The notes below the pieces were generated by a model. It saw nothing but the letters and a program-made list of their open reading frames with translations, ran no database searches and was not told where the DNA came from. Of a stretch of 54,995 nt of DNA, positions 17,469 through 27,400 are shown in pieces. The DNA is from Opitutales bacterium (GTDB lineage: Bacteria; Verrucomicrobiota; Verrucomicrobiia; Opitutales; Oceanipulchritudinaceae). The position numbers were made by a program, and so were the translations under genes. The stretch covers positions 1 through 54,995 of the forward strand of contig JAFIGE010000012.1 of assembly GCA_020831585.1 (NCBI GenBank), written 5' to 3'. Positions within the stretch are counted from its first letter, which is position 1, and every line of letters begins with the position of its first letter.

Positions 17469-18827
17469 ATGGGTATGGATCAGATCATAACAGAGTTTGG
17501 GGCGCAACCGGGTGCGGAGAGGCTCAACACGCGAGCCATTCAAGAAACGATCAATGAGGTCGCTCGGGAGGGCGGACGTGTCGTGGTCCCCCCGGGCCAG
17601 TGGCGCACGGGGACGCTGCGCTTGCGAAGCCATGTGGAGTTGTATCTTGCGCCCGGGGCGGTGCTTGAGGGCACAGGGAACCCGGCTGATTATCCGGTGG
17701 AAGATGTGGTGGCGGCCGGACGCCTGCAAAGCCGCCGAACTTTTGACCGTCGGCTGCTCTTCGCTTGTGGGGAAAAGGATGTGGCCATCACCGGAGAAGG
17801 GACAATCGACGGCAACGGCGGGTGTGCGGAGCACACGTTTCCGCGGGGCAATGAAGGTCGCCCGACCAACGTGCAGTTTGTTTGCTGCGACGATGTGCGT
17901 ATGGAAAACGTGCATCTTCGGAGGGCGGGCTCCTGGATGATGCATGTGGTCGGTTGTCGGCGGGTTTCTCTGAGGGGTCTGCGCATTTGGAACCACGGTA
18001 ATCGCACCAATGATGGAATCGATATCGACGGTTCCTCCGATGTGCGCATTACGGATTGTGACATCGACAGCCACGACGACGCCCTTGTCTTCAAAAGCAC
18101 AGGCCCCCTCCCCTGCCGCCACATTGTGGTGACGGGGTGCCGCCTCCGTTCAAACTGCCACGGCATCAAGTTTGGCACGGAGAGTGTGGGCGGGTTCGAG
18201 TATATCCGCGTGGCGGATTGTCTCCTCAGCCCCTCAGACAGGGCGGACCCCATGCCGGGTTACCCGGAGGGACGCCCCCTCATCACCGGTTGCTCCCTCA
18301 ATTGTGTCGACGGGGGGCACATGCGTCACATTCAGATCAGCGGCCTCATCGCGGAAAAAGTCTTTGCGCCCATCTTTGTGAAGCTGGGGAATCGTCATGA
18401 TCGGCAGATCCCGGGAGAAGATTTTGCGGGGACGGGGAGCATTGAAGACCTGCGCATATCGGATATCACGGCCTATCAAGTCGGCCCTTACTGCTGTGCT
18501 CTCAGCGGTCTTCCGGAACAAGCTATTCGCGGGGTTAGTTTGAGTGGCCTCCGTTTGTCCTTCGAGGGCGGGCTCCCACCGGAGCGAATTCTCCCGCGCG
18601 TCCACGAAGAAAACGACCTCTACCCCGAGATCAATATGTTCAGCAAAGTCGGGGGAAAGCGCACGGACCAAGTTCTCCCCGCGTGGGCGCTCTACGCCCG
18701 GCACATCGACGGCCTCCGCGTGAGCGACAGCCTCTTCCAATGCCGAAAACCTGATGCGCGAAAGGCCCTTCATGCGGAAAACGTGACAAATCAGGAAGTG
18801 ACCGGCCTGCGAATCGAAACCCCTTGA
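17469..18827 (+). CDS. Glycoside hydrolase family 28 (polygalacturonase-like)
   Basis: Start MGMDQIITEFGAQPG at 17469 is chosen; ATG 17475 or 17445 are alternatives. About 452 residues form the parallel beta-helix of GH28. The catalytic acids are visible: NDGIDI (Asp182 or 185) and SHDDAL (Asp203, Asp204), with CHGIKFGTES (His231) corresponding to the GHG region. Family members cleave galacturonosyl links in pectin or rhamnogalacturonan. No signal peptide is seen, so it may act in the cytoplasm on oligosaccharides imported after extracellular breakdown. That is inference. The neighbours give no transport partner here; the TonB receptor cluster lies 6 kb on. Confidence 0.85.
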   Translation: MGMDQIITEFGAQPGAERLNTRAIQETINEVAREGGRVVVPPGQWRTGTLRLRSHVELYLAPGAVLEGTGNPADYPVEDVVAAGRLQSRRTFDRRLLFACGEKDVAITGEGTIDGNGGCAEHTFPRGNEGRPTNVQFVCCDDVRMENVHLRRAGSWMMHVVGCRRVSLRGLRIWNHGNRTNDGIDIDGSSDVRITDCDIDSHDDALVFKSTGPLPCRHIVVTGCRLRSNCHGIKFGTESVGGFEYIRVADCLLSPSDRADPMPGYPEGRPLITGCSLNCVDGGHMRHIQISGLIAEKVFAPIFVKLGNRHDRQIPGEDFAGTGSIEDLRISDITAYQVGPYCCALSGLPEQAIRGVSLSGLRLSFEGGLPPERILPRVHEENDLYPEINMFSKVGGKRTDQVLPAWALYARHIDGLRVSDSLFQCRKPDARKALHAENVTNQEVTGLRIETP

Positions 18828-18855
18828 ACTCGCCGCGCCCCGTGCGCGCGCTGGT

Positions 18856-19473
18856 TCAGGGAGCTCTTCCCTCTGCGCGCCCGGCGTGAACATCGACAAC
18901 GGCGAGGACGCGGGCACCCCACTCTCGCATACGCACCGGCCAACGACGCCCTTCCGGAATATCACCGGCCACATAAGCCGTTGCATCCAATCCGTGCCGC
19001 CGGGCGAGAAAAAGGGCGCGGTGCTGGTGGAAACGTTGCGAAACAAAAATCACATCATGGGCTCCGTAGACATCGCGCGCGCGCCACACAGAATCGAAGG
19101 TGCGCCAGCCCGCCGCATCAAGGACGATCACCGCTGCCGGTACTCCCCGTGCCGCGAGCGCATCGCGCATGGCAACGGCCTCGTCGTAATAGGGATCGCC
19201 CCCCGTCCCGGAGACGATTAGGCGGCGCACCTTTCCCCGATGAAAAAGTTCCGCACCCGCTTCAATCCGGGGCATGAAATACGGACTTGCCGGACTTGTG
19301 CCAAGAACCAGGCCCCACTCTTTGGGGGCGAGTTCATCCACATCCGAAAAAATCCGCTTGTTTGTCGACAGGATCATCCAGGCGTTAATCGCGAAGACAC
19401 CGCCCAAGGCTGCCAGAGCGACAAAGACAAGAGCCCAGGCGGTCCGCCGCCACCACCGGAAGACCGTCTTCAT
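18856..19473 (-). CDS. SanA/YdcF-like DUF218 membrane protein
   Basis: The protein of 205 residues has one N-terminal membrane helix (about 10-32), then a DUF218 domain. The typical elements are VLGTSPAS, LIVSGTGGDPYYDEAVAM, VIVLDAAGWRTFDSVWRA and VIFVSQRFHQHRALFLA. E. coli SanA is involved in cell-envelope barrier function and vancomycin resistance, and YdcF and ElyC belong to the same family. The molecular reaction is not established. It is convergent with the GH28 gene and divergent from purD. Confidence 0.85.
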   Translation of the reverse strand: MKTVFRWWRRTAWALVFVALAALGGVFAINAWMILSTNKRIFSDVDELAPKEWGLVLGTSPASPYFMPRIEAGAELFHRGKVRRLIVSGTGGDPYYDEAVAMRDALAARGVPAAVIVLDAAGWRTFDSVWRARDVYGAHDVIFVSQRFHQHRALFLARRHGLDATAYVAGDIPEGRRWPVRMREWGARVLAVVDVHAGRAEGRAP

Positions 19474-19563
19474 CGAAACGCTGATTGATTGCCCGCACCC
19501 ATTGCCATTTTCAAACTTGCCCGCTCCCTTCCCGCAATCAAGAAAAAGCCGGTGGATAAACCC

Positions 19564-20847
19564 TTGAACATTCTCATTCTAGGCTCGGGCGGTCGCGAGC
19601 ACGCTCTTTATATCGCCTGCAAAGCGAGCCTGCGGGTCCAACGGGCGGTCGTCGCCCCCGGCAACGGAGGCATTCCTCCCGAAGATTGCCGGGAGATCGA
19701 TCCCTGCGACGCTCTCGCCGTGGAGGCACTCGCTGCTGAAGTCGGGGCCGGTTTGGTGATTATCGGCCCGGAAGCCCCCCTGGCGGCCGGGGTGGCCGAC
19801 TCCCTGCGCGCAGCAGGCTATCTCGTTTACGGACCGGGTAAGCAGGGTGCCGAGCTTGAGGCGAGCAAAGCGGTCTGCAAAGCGTTCTTCGCCCGCCATG
19901 GAATCCCCACCGCCGCCTACGCCGGTTTCGCCGATGCCGGGATGGCGGAAGCCCACCTGGAAACGCTGCCGGAAGGGCCGGTCGTGGTCAAAGCCTCGGG
20001 TCTGGCTGCCGGAAAGGGTGTCTATGTCTGCGCGGACCTTGCGAGCGCCCGCGCCGCCGTGCGGGAAATTATGGTCGAACGTGTCTTTGGCGAAAGTGGC
20101 GACGAGGTCATCATCGAGGAATGCCTCATGGGCGAAGAAGCCTCCATCATGGTGCTCGTATCGGGGGATACCTACACCTGCCTCCCCGCCAGCCAGGATC
20201 ATAAGCGTATCGGAGAAGGCGATACCGGGCCGAACACGGGGGGGATGGGCGCGTATGCCCCCGCTGGGATCATCGATCCGGCTCTTCAACAGCGAATCGG
20301 CACCGAGGTCATCGAACCGACTCTGCGCGGATTCAAGAAGGAAGGGATCGACTTCCGGGGGACCCTCTTCATCGGCCTGATGATCACGGAAGAGGGACCG
20401 AAGGTGCTCGAATTCAACGTGCGCTTCGGGGATCCTGAGTGTCAGGTCCTCCTGCCGCTTGTGGACGGTGATCCCGTGGATTTACTCCTGCGCTGTGCCC
20501 GTGGCGAACCCCTCCCGAAGACGATTCCGCTGCGTCCGCTCACTCAGGTCATCGTGGTCTTGGCGGCCGAGGGCTACCCCGGTAACTATCGCAAAGATGT
20601 GCCCATCACCCTGCCCGACTCCCTCCCGCCCGCGACCCATATTGTCCATGCGGGCACCCGGCTCGACACAGCCGGACAGCTGCGATCCAGTGGTGGCCGC
20701 GTGCTGGGGGTGGTCGCCGGCGGTCCGGATATCCACACCGCTCTTCAGCGCGCCTATGCGGCCTGTGATGCCATCGAAATGCCTGGCAAAACCCTCCGGC
20801 GCGATATCGGGTGGCGGGAAATTGGGCGCAACCCGCGCTTGGCGTAA
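19564..20847 (+). CDS. purD: Phosphoribosylamine-glycine ligase (GAR synthetase)
   Basis: PurD joins glycine to phosphoribosylamine with ATP, the second step of purine synthesis. The N-terminus NILILGSGGREHAL is diagnostic. The ATP-grasp part shows VVVKASGLAAGKGVYV, EECLMGEEASIM and DHKRIGEGDTGPNTGGMGAYAPAG. EFNVRFGDPECQVLLPLV is the Mg/ATP site. The TTG at 19564 gives the family N-terminus directly and has GGTGG eight bases before it; the in-frame GTG at 19552 is an alternative. Length 427 residues is normal. The gene begins a same-strand series with the pseudouridine synthase and ispA genes. Confidence 0.95.
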   Translation: MNILILGSGGREHALYIACKASLRVQRAVVAPGNGGIPPEDCREIDPCDALAVEALAAEVGAGLVIIGPEAPLAAGVADSLRAAGYLVYGPGKQGAELEASKAVCKAFFARHGIPTAAYAGFADAGMAEAHLETLPEGPVVVKASGLAAGKGVYVCADLASARAAVREIMVERVFGESGDEVIIEECLMGEEASIMVLVSGDTYTCLPASQDHKRIGEGDTGPNTGGMGAYAPAGIIDPALQQRIGTEVIEPTLRGFKKEGIDFRGTLFIGLMITEEGPKVLEFNVRFGDPECQVLLPLVDGDPVDLLLRCARGEPLPKTIPLRPLTQVIVVLAAEGYPGNYRKDVPITLPDSLPPATHIVHAGTRLDTAGQLRSSGGRVLGVVAGGPDIHTALQRAYAACDAIEMPGKTLRRDIGWREIGRNPRLA

Positions 20848-21025
20848 AAGGGGGCGCGGATAGCCCCGCCCGAAGGTTCGGGCCCTGCCCCTGAAAAAAC
20901 CGCGAGCCACAGCCGGATGTTCAGCCCCGCAGACCCTTGTCACCGTGCCCTGGGAGGGAAGCGTGGCCTTGAATCGCGGTTGCGCTTGACCCACAGGCAC
21001 TTCGGGTGAGCCTTTGAAAAGATCC

Positions 21026-21778
21026 ATGCGCCTGCCTCTTCATTCCGAAGCCCGCCTTCTCCGCCACCACGCCGACGGGCTCTACGCGGTTTACAAGCCC
21101 GGCGGATTGCGCGCGCACCCGAATGAACCCGGAGTCCCCGACCCCGGGGCCCTCCTCACCTGGCCCTACGACCCGAAGCGGGAATGTTATGAAAACGTGG
21201 AAGGCGGACCCGACTCGCCGGACCTTCACCTCATCAACCGGATCGACGCTCCCACATCCGGCCTCGTCCTCCTGGCCTCCGACCCGGCGCTGGCCAAGCG
21301 TGTACGGGCCGCGTTCGCCGATCACCAGGTGCGCAAAACATACCTGGGAGTGGTCAAGGGTCACCTGCCTCTCCCCAAGGGTGTGTGGCGGGACCGCTTG
21401 GAAACAGCCCGGAAGGGGGGGCACCTGCGGGTGCGGTCCGGGCGCGGTCTGCCCTCTGAAACCGCCTTCATACGCGTGGCGGTGCTCCCCGGACCACCCA
21501 CCCTCACGCTCGTGGAACTGCATCCCCTCACCGGGCGCACACACCAACTGCGTGTGCAATGCGCGCAGAGGCACTGTCCCCTTGTCGGCGATGCCACCTA
21601 CGGCGACTTTTCTTTCAATCGCGAGTTCAAAGACGCCCACAAAACAGACCGCTTGTTTCTGCACGCCTGGAAAGTGGAGCTACATCTGGCACACCCCAAG
21701 CCTCTCAAATTCCAGGCCGTTTGCCCCCCCCCTCCTCACTTCCATAAGCTCTTTCCACTGCATGTGGAAAAGCGCTGA
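21026..21778 (+). CDS. RluA-family pseudouridine synthase
   Basis: The 250-residue enzyme isomerises uridine in RNA. The catalytic motif is NRIDAPTSGLVLLA with Asp74, where the RluA family usually has HRLDxxTSG. LYAVYKPGG begins the domain, and ELHPLTGRTHQLRVQC and VGDATYGD are the other typical motifs. It has no N-terminal S4 domain. Start ATG 21026 is chosen over a TTG four codons earlier. The stop is 14 bp before the polyprenyl synthase gene, so the two are probably cotranscribed. The 178 bp before it contain a GC-rich palindrome (20868-20883) but no U-run. The target RNA cannot be told. Confidence 0.9.
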   Translation: MRLPLHSEARLLRHHADGLYAVYKPGGLRAHPNEPGVPDPGALLTWPYDPKRECYENVEGGPDSPDLHLINRIDAPTSGLVLLASDPALAKRVRAAFADHQVRKTYLGVVKGHLPLPKGVWRDRLETARKGGHLRVRSGRGLPSETAFIRVAVLPGPPTLTLVELHPLTGRTHQLRVQCAQRHCPLVGDATYGDFSFNREFKDAHKTDRLFLHAWKVELHLAHPKPLKFQAVCPPPPHFHKLFPLHVEKR

Positions 21779-21792
21779 AGCTGCCTCACCCA

Positions 21793-22674
21793 ATGAATGC
21801 ATTCACCGCCACCCTTGAAGCCTACCGGAACCGCACGGAGGCCGCTCTGGATGCCGCCCTGCCGTCACCCGACACCCGGCCCGGCGGACTCCATGCGGCC
21901 ATGCGTTATTGCATTGAGAGCGGAGGCAAGCGCCTGCGCCCCACGCTGCTCCTCGCCACGCGGGATCTTTTCGGAGAAGGGCCGCCAGCCGAGCCAGCCG
22001 CCGCCGCCATCGAGCTGCTACACACCTATTCGCTCGTGCATGACGATCTCCCCTGCATGGACAACAGCCCCCTGCGGCGAGGTCGACCCACCGCCCACGT
22101 TCGCTTTGGCGAAGCAGCCGCAGTCCTGGTGGGCGACGCCCTTCTCACCGCAGCCTTTTCGGTTCTCGCAAACGGCTATGCGAGCGAACCCGCCCTGCTT
22201 GCGCGCCTTCTCCAGACCCTCTCAACCGCCGCCGGGAGTGAAGCCCTGATAGGGGGCCAGTTTGAGGACACCATCCGCGCAAACACCCCGATTTCCGCCG
22301 ACGACCTGGATTACATTCACCTCAATAAAACGGCCGCCATGATCTCTGCCTCTCTCGTCATGGGCGGTCAAATTGGCGGAGCCGACGAACCCACCCAGCA
22401 CACCCTCAACGCGCTCGGCCGCCATCTCGGACTCGCCTTTCAAGTAGTCGATGATCTCCTCGATGCGACTGGCGACGCAACCACCCTCGGCAAGCCCGTT
22501 CAAGCGGATGCGGAGAACCAGAAAAACACCTATCCTCGATTCCACGGCCTCTCGGCCAGCCGTCTGCGTGCCCGTGAACTCACCTCCCTCGCCCTACAGC
22601 TCTGTCACGCCCTCCCCTTTCCGGCACCCTTTCTTGAAGCGCTTATTCAAAACCTTGAACATCGTGCACACTGA
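21793..22674 (+). CDS. ispA: Short-chain polyprenyl diphosphate synthase
   Basis: IspA-type enzymes condense IPP with allylic diphosphates to farnesyl or geranylgeranyl diphosphate. The first Asp-rich motif is HDDLPCMDNSPLRRGRPT (Asp84, 85, 90), the second is FQVVDDLLDATG. GGKRLRPTLLLA binds IPP. Length 293 is normal. In many homologues the residues after DLPCMD are Asp-Asp, and here they are Asn-Ser. Farnesyl or geranylgeranyl diphosphate synthase cannot be separated with certainty. The gene follows the pseudouridine synthase by 14 bp. Confidence 0.9.
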   Translation: MNAFTATLEAYRNRTEAALDAALPSPDTRPGGLHAAMRYCIESGGKRLRPTLLLATRDLFGEGPPAEPAAAAIELLHTYSLVHDDLPCMDNSPLRRGRPTAHVRFGEAAAVLVGDALLTAAFSVLANGYASEPALLARLLQTLSTAAGSEALIGGQFEDTIRANTPISADDLDYIHLNKTAAMISASLVMGGQIGGADEPTQHTLNALGRHLGLAFQVVDDLLDATGDATTLGKPVQADAENQKNTYPRFHGLSASRLRARELTSLALQLCHALPFPAPFLEALIQNLEHRAH

Positions 22675-22752
22675 TCATTAAGTTTTTTCATCATGCACGG
22701 CCCTCCCAAGTTGGGGGTTGCGATCCGGCCGCTTTCCCCGACCCTTGGATGA

Positions 22753-24219
22753 GTGTCCGGCGTCATTTTCTCATTAAAAAGTCCTTACGCCGCGAGGCTT
22801 TCCGGAAAAGGTCTATCCGTCCCTGATTTGCTTCCCCCGTGTCTTCGAAAACTGGGGGCGACCCTGCTCTTTCTGGTAGCTGGGCAAAGCTTCCCTTGCG
22901 CCCTCAGTGCCGAGACAAAGGAAGCACTTTTTCTTGATGGCGAGCGCCTTTACTTTCTCGCGGAAACCGACCCGGAGGGCTTTCTCGCCCAAGCAACGTC
23001 CGCCCTTCCCCATCTGCAGGCAGACCGCGCACGCTTCAATGCCGTGATCTTCGGTGCCCACGCCCTGCGCTCGCTTGGCCGCTTGGAGGAAGGCTTGGAG
23101 AAGGCGACAACGGCCCTCGAAATGGCCCGAGACGCAAACGATCCGATCGCCCGCCTGCGGGCAAAACACGACTTGGCTGTGCTTCACATTATGGACGGGG
23201 ACCCGCAGGCCGGAGCCGCCCTTGTCGAGTTGGGGATGACACTCGGCCGTATGCAGCGCGATCAGACCAAAACCGGTATGCTCCTCAACGTGAAAGGCAA
23301 CCTCGCCATCCGCAACGGAGACATCGACATGGCCCGGGACCTCTTCCGGCAAAGCGCGGAGATTGCCGAACGAACGGGCAACTGGCGGGGCCACTACTCC
23401 GCCCTCGCCAACGAAGCGATCACCCACTTTCGCACGGGCGAGTACGGTCGCATGATCACCGCTCTCGAAGAAGCCCTGCGCGTGATCGAGGGGAAAGACA
23501 TGCCCATTCAGCGAGCCATCGCCTACAGCAACATGGGGGAGGGCTATCTCGCCCTTGGTCTGTATGACAAAGCGGAAGAACTCATCCTGCTGTCGCTCGA
23601 TCTGGAGCGACAGATTGGCAACCGCATTAACATCGCCATCACCTACTTCAACCTCGGGCAAGTCGCGGCCGCCCGAAGAGATTGGCAGCGGGCCGAGGCC
23701 CACTATATCGATGCTCTGGCCATTCAACGTGAAATCGGCGACCACTGGAATACGGCTCAGACCCTCATCCAATGGACAAGGGATCTGATCGCCCGGGAAA
23801 TGTTTGAGGAGGCCCGCGAAAAGGCAACAGAGACCCTCGTCATTTCCCGACGTTTACGCTCAACGCCCCTTCTTCGGGACATTTATTCCCTGATGGCTGA
23901 TATCGACCGCGCCACCGGCGACATCGCACTCGCCCGCTACTGGGAGAGCCTGAGTGCCCACCATGGAGGAGCTTCCGCCGCGCTCCCAGGCGAAGCCTCG
24001 ACGGCATTGGCGAAGCTGCCCGAACTCCCCTCGCAGGAGCAGCCACTCGCCCGTCTCGACCGTCTGAACGGAAGCCATCAAACCTGGTTTTTGGTTGTTG
24101 AGTTTTTCCTCATCCTCACACTCTGCGCCCTGCTCCTCCTTCTTGCTGCGAGCAATCACCGCCTGCGCCGTCAGTTGCAGGAATTTGACAAGACACCGCC
24201 CCCGCAAGGGCGGGCCTGA
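22753..24219 (+). CDS. TPR-repeat protein with C-terminal membrane helix
   Basis: About 488 codons run from the GTG at 22753. A TTG at 22828 would instead start a signal peptide (MLPPCLRKLGATLLFLVAG), and this may be the real start. The body (about residues 60-400) consists of tetratricopeptide-like helix pairs such as RAIAYSNMGEGYLALGLYDKAEELI and INIAITYFNLGQVAAA. A single hydrophobic helix near the end (FLVVEFFLILTLCALLLLLA) is followed by a short basic tail. The architecture resembles the sensor half of the TPR histidine kinase at 50339, but there is no kinase domain. It is probably a periplasmic scaffold anchored in the membrane. Confidence 0.75.
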   Translation: MSGVIFSLKSPYAARLSGKGLSVPDLLPPCLRKLGATLLFLVAGQSFPCALSAETKEALFLDGERLYFLAETDPEGFLAQATSALPHLQADRARFNAVIFGAHALRSLGRLEEGLEKATTALEMARDANDPIARLRAKHDLAVLHIMDGDPQAGAALVELGMTLGRMQRDQTKTGMLLNVKGNLAIRNGDIDMARDLFRQSAEIAERTGNWRGHYSALANEAITHFRTGEYGRMITALEEALRVIEGKDMPIQRAIAYSNMGEGYLALGLYDKAEELILLSLDLERQIGNRINIAITYFNLGQVAAARRDWQRAEAHYIDALAIQREIGDHWNTAQTLIQWTRDLIAREMFEEAREKATETLVISRRLRSTPLLRDIYSLMADIDRATGDIALARYWESLSAHHGGASAALPGEASTALAKLPELPSQEQPLARLDRLNGSHQTWFLVVEFFLILTLCALLLLLAASNHRLRRQLQEFDKTPPPQGRA

Positions 24220-24322
24220 TTTCACGGGTTGAAAGAGATTTCCACGGGAGAGCCCACAGGGTTGGGAAGCGACGGGAAATCAGATCCGGGTAAAGGAGCA
24301 CACAGGGTGGAAACACGCAGAT

Positions 24323-24352
24323 AAAAAAAAGACGGGCCGTTTGAGGCCCGTC
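24323..24352 (-). terminator. Rho-independent terminator for the 24.4-28.3 kb gene
   Basis: GACGGGCC (24331-24338) pairs with GGCCCGTC (24345-24352) around a six-base loop. On the minus strand the stem is followed by eight T (A-run 24323-24330). It lies about 50 bp after the stop at 24401. On the plus strand there is no clear U-run after the stem, so termination there would be weak. Confidence 0.85.
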
Positions 24353-24400
24353 TTGAAAGACAAATCGATAGGATGCAGCTGCAACCTCAGAAAAGGCAGA

Positions 24401-27400
24401 TCACAACTCGCTTTCCTGCACCCAGTCGACGAAATTGGAGATCTCGAAGAAACGACGATTCGGGATCACAGTGCCTTGCTCGAAAAGGATCCAACTTCCG
24501 AAACGCGGGAAGAAGAACCATGGATAGGCTGTGGTGTTTGTCCAAAGCCAATCGAGGTTGCTGTCGAAGAACCACAGCCCTTCCTCCGCAGACTCGCCAA
24601 AGACAAATTGGAAGCCGTGCTCGGCGTGGTAAATAAAACCTTCCGCCGGATCCCAGAGGGTGCCATACCAAGGGGAAACGAACCACCGGTCTCCCAGCGG
24701 TTCGGCGTCTTCCCATGGCGGGAGCGGATCATCAACACCTGCCGGAATCGAGCTATCCCTAGAAATAGTGATGCCGCTAAGAAACTCTATGTCATCGTCA
24801 AACACATCAAAAAAATGAACTTCGTAAACCCAAGCCTCCCCATCAACAACGGTGAGAATTTCACGGAAATTTCCACCAGAAGTTTCGAGAGGAACCGAAG
24901 TATCCAAATCCGTCTTAACAGAAAACAACAGGAAATAGGTCCTTCCGGAATAAATATCTCTAACCAAAAGGTCGGACGATCTCCCTCCATCATACCAGCC
25001 GACAGAAAGAATTTCCGGATAAAGGAGCCCTGCGGGCAACCGAAGATGGAAAGGAGACGCCAAAGGACCTTCCTGACTGAAAGGAAGGACAAAAAGATCC
25101 CCAGTCAATCGATGTTGGAGAATCATGTCGTCAACACCATTTTCGTCAACATCCGCCAACGCGACGACCTCTTTATTCAAAGCAAAATTCAAAACAACTT
25201 CTCCAGGAACCGCCTTAACCAAACTACCTGAGACTTCCTCAGAAACGCGGAAATCGCTTGGCACCGAAGCACCATTCATTCTCCAGAGAGTTACTTCCCC
25301 GGTTTGAGAACTCTTCCAGAGCAAATCCGCACGCCCGTTTCCGGTCAAGTCTCCAGCTAAGTGGGGCCGCCATTCTGGAGACATCGCAAATTCCTCCGAT
25401 GTAATTAAAACCCCCGAGGTCTGAATCCGCGCGTCCACGAACTCAAAATGCCCCTCACCACGCCGAAACAGAAGTTGAGTCGTCCCGTCACCTTTAAAAT
25501 CAGCACCCAAGACAAAATCCCTAACAACATTGTCATTAAACAGAAACCCGGACCACAAAAGCTCCCCTTCACCGGTTTGCCAAAGTGCGGTATTACCCGA
25601 ACCTCTTTGTTGCCAAAGGAAAGAGGAAGCAAATTGACCTTGCATATCCCCACTCACTAGAAGGTCCCAATCCGGAGCGAGATCCCGATAAGCTAGGTGA
25701 TCAATACGGAAACCTCCTACATCTTGGTCCAAAGAAAAGTTTAGGAGAGCCACTGAACCGACCGTGTCCAACTGCGATATCATCAAGTCAGTCGAGGTGC
25801 TCGCATTGAAATCCCCGAACGCAATTCTGTCCTGGGAGGTTACAGAGAACTCACCTGCGAGAGCGAAAGCTTCCGCACGCCAGTTTGGAGAAACTCGAAA
25901 ATCGACCATATTCTCCGCTCGCAAAGAGGAAACAGTTCGGAGGAGGTGAACTGTTCCAGTTTGCTGATTTAACCATGCAAGATCCGTATTTCCATTACCA
26001 TCAAAATTTGGAAGCGGGACAGGCGGAACTACCCGCAAAAAGAGGGAGAAAGAATCCGCACCGAAACGGTTAAACACAATGAACTCAATCTCATAAAACC
26101 CAATCGATGAACCCGAGGATGGAACTCCCATGAGGAAACCGTCGGAAACAGCTAAACCCGCAGTGGCAAGAGTAGTGCCAACCCGTCTTCCATCGGATTC
26201 GATTCGAAAAACGCGAGAGCTAAAGCGGTTTAGGTTTTCTGGATCAACAAGGTCTGCCCGGGTTGGAGCGAGGCGAGGAATGAGATTTCTTCGCAGAAGC
26301 GCAATGACCTCCTCTCCTTCAGAGATGAAAGAGAAAGGATCCCAACTGATGGCAAGAGCCAAATTTTCTACATCACGAACATCGGGAACGCGAAAAGAAA
26401 AAGTAACAGGGACCGGATTCAAAAACTCCTCGTAGATCATTGAATTATTTCTCTCAGGTCCCATCCTTAAAGGAACAGTTATTGAGAAAGACCCCTCTCC
26501 GCGAGAAAAAACGGAGCCCGCTAAAAACAAAGTGTCTCTGTTCTCCCTAGCAAGCTCTAAAACGGTGTAATCCGCAGGGGCATTAGCCGGGCGATCTGGG
26601 AGCGCAATGAAGGCGTCAACATCATCAAGATTGAAAATGCGTTCACCAACCAAAACTCCTTCAGGCACCTCGACCCCAGAACCTTCAATCATCCAGGGAT
26701 TGAAAATTTCATCCAGAAATCTTGCAACGTCGAAACGAAAATCAAAAAATACATCAGGACGCTGACTTTGGGGACGATCCACCTCACGTCGGTTTGAACT
26801 GGAAAAAACCTCGGGAAGAAGAGAACTTGGATCGCGTTCAAATGCAAGAAATTGCAAAGCAGGCAGGCGATCATCCGAGATTTCGGGAAGCACAATCATA
26901 TTTAGAGTGTAATCAACGTAGTCAAGACCGTCATTTTCCGCGAGAAAAGTAGGGTCTGTTTGAGTAAAAGAATTTCGAAGTCTAAAAACGACATCATAAG
27001 AATCAGAAACTAACTCAGAAGAATCCGGAACGCGGCCGTGGAGAAAATTCGTCTCCGGATCAAAACTCAACCAAGATGGAAGGTTAAATACCTCAACTTC
27101 GGACGGACGCTGGCCAAAAACCGCCCCATAAAAAACCCGCCTTCCAGCAGAAGCGGTCAGGGTATCTTCGCTGGCTAGAAATGGTGCTGCAGGTGCTGTA
27201 ATGAAAGCAAAGTCATCCATGAAGACGAAGGTCCGGAAATTCCGACCCACAATGCGCACCTTCACACCAGTTATACTTACATCTGGACGCGGACTCCTGA
27301 TTCCAAAAAACGTATTCCACCCGCCATTAGACTGCCTTGTATTGGATGTGGTAACAACATCTGACCCGTCTGAAAAGAAGGTTCTTACGATAATATTGCC

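Noticed and set aside
18828-18855. Terminator between GH28 and the SanA-like gene
   Set aside because: CCTTGAAC and GTTCAGGG can pair imperfectly, but no T-run follows in either direction.
20868-20883. Perfect GCCCGAA/TTCGGGC palindrome as a terminator of purD
   Set aside because: The loop has only two bases and no T-run follows. It may be chance in GC-rich DNA.
20848-21025. Possible structured RNA (SRP-like or riboswitch) between purD and the pseudouridine synthase gene
   Set aside because: GC-rich with some self-complementary parts, but no conserved core of SRP RNA, tmRNA or a purine riboswitch could be found by eye.
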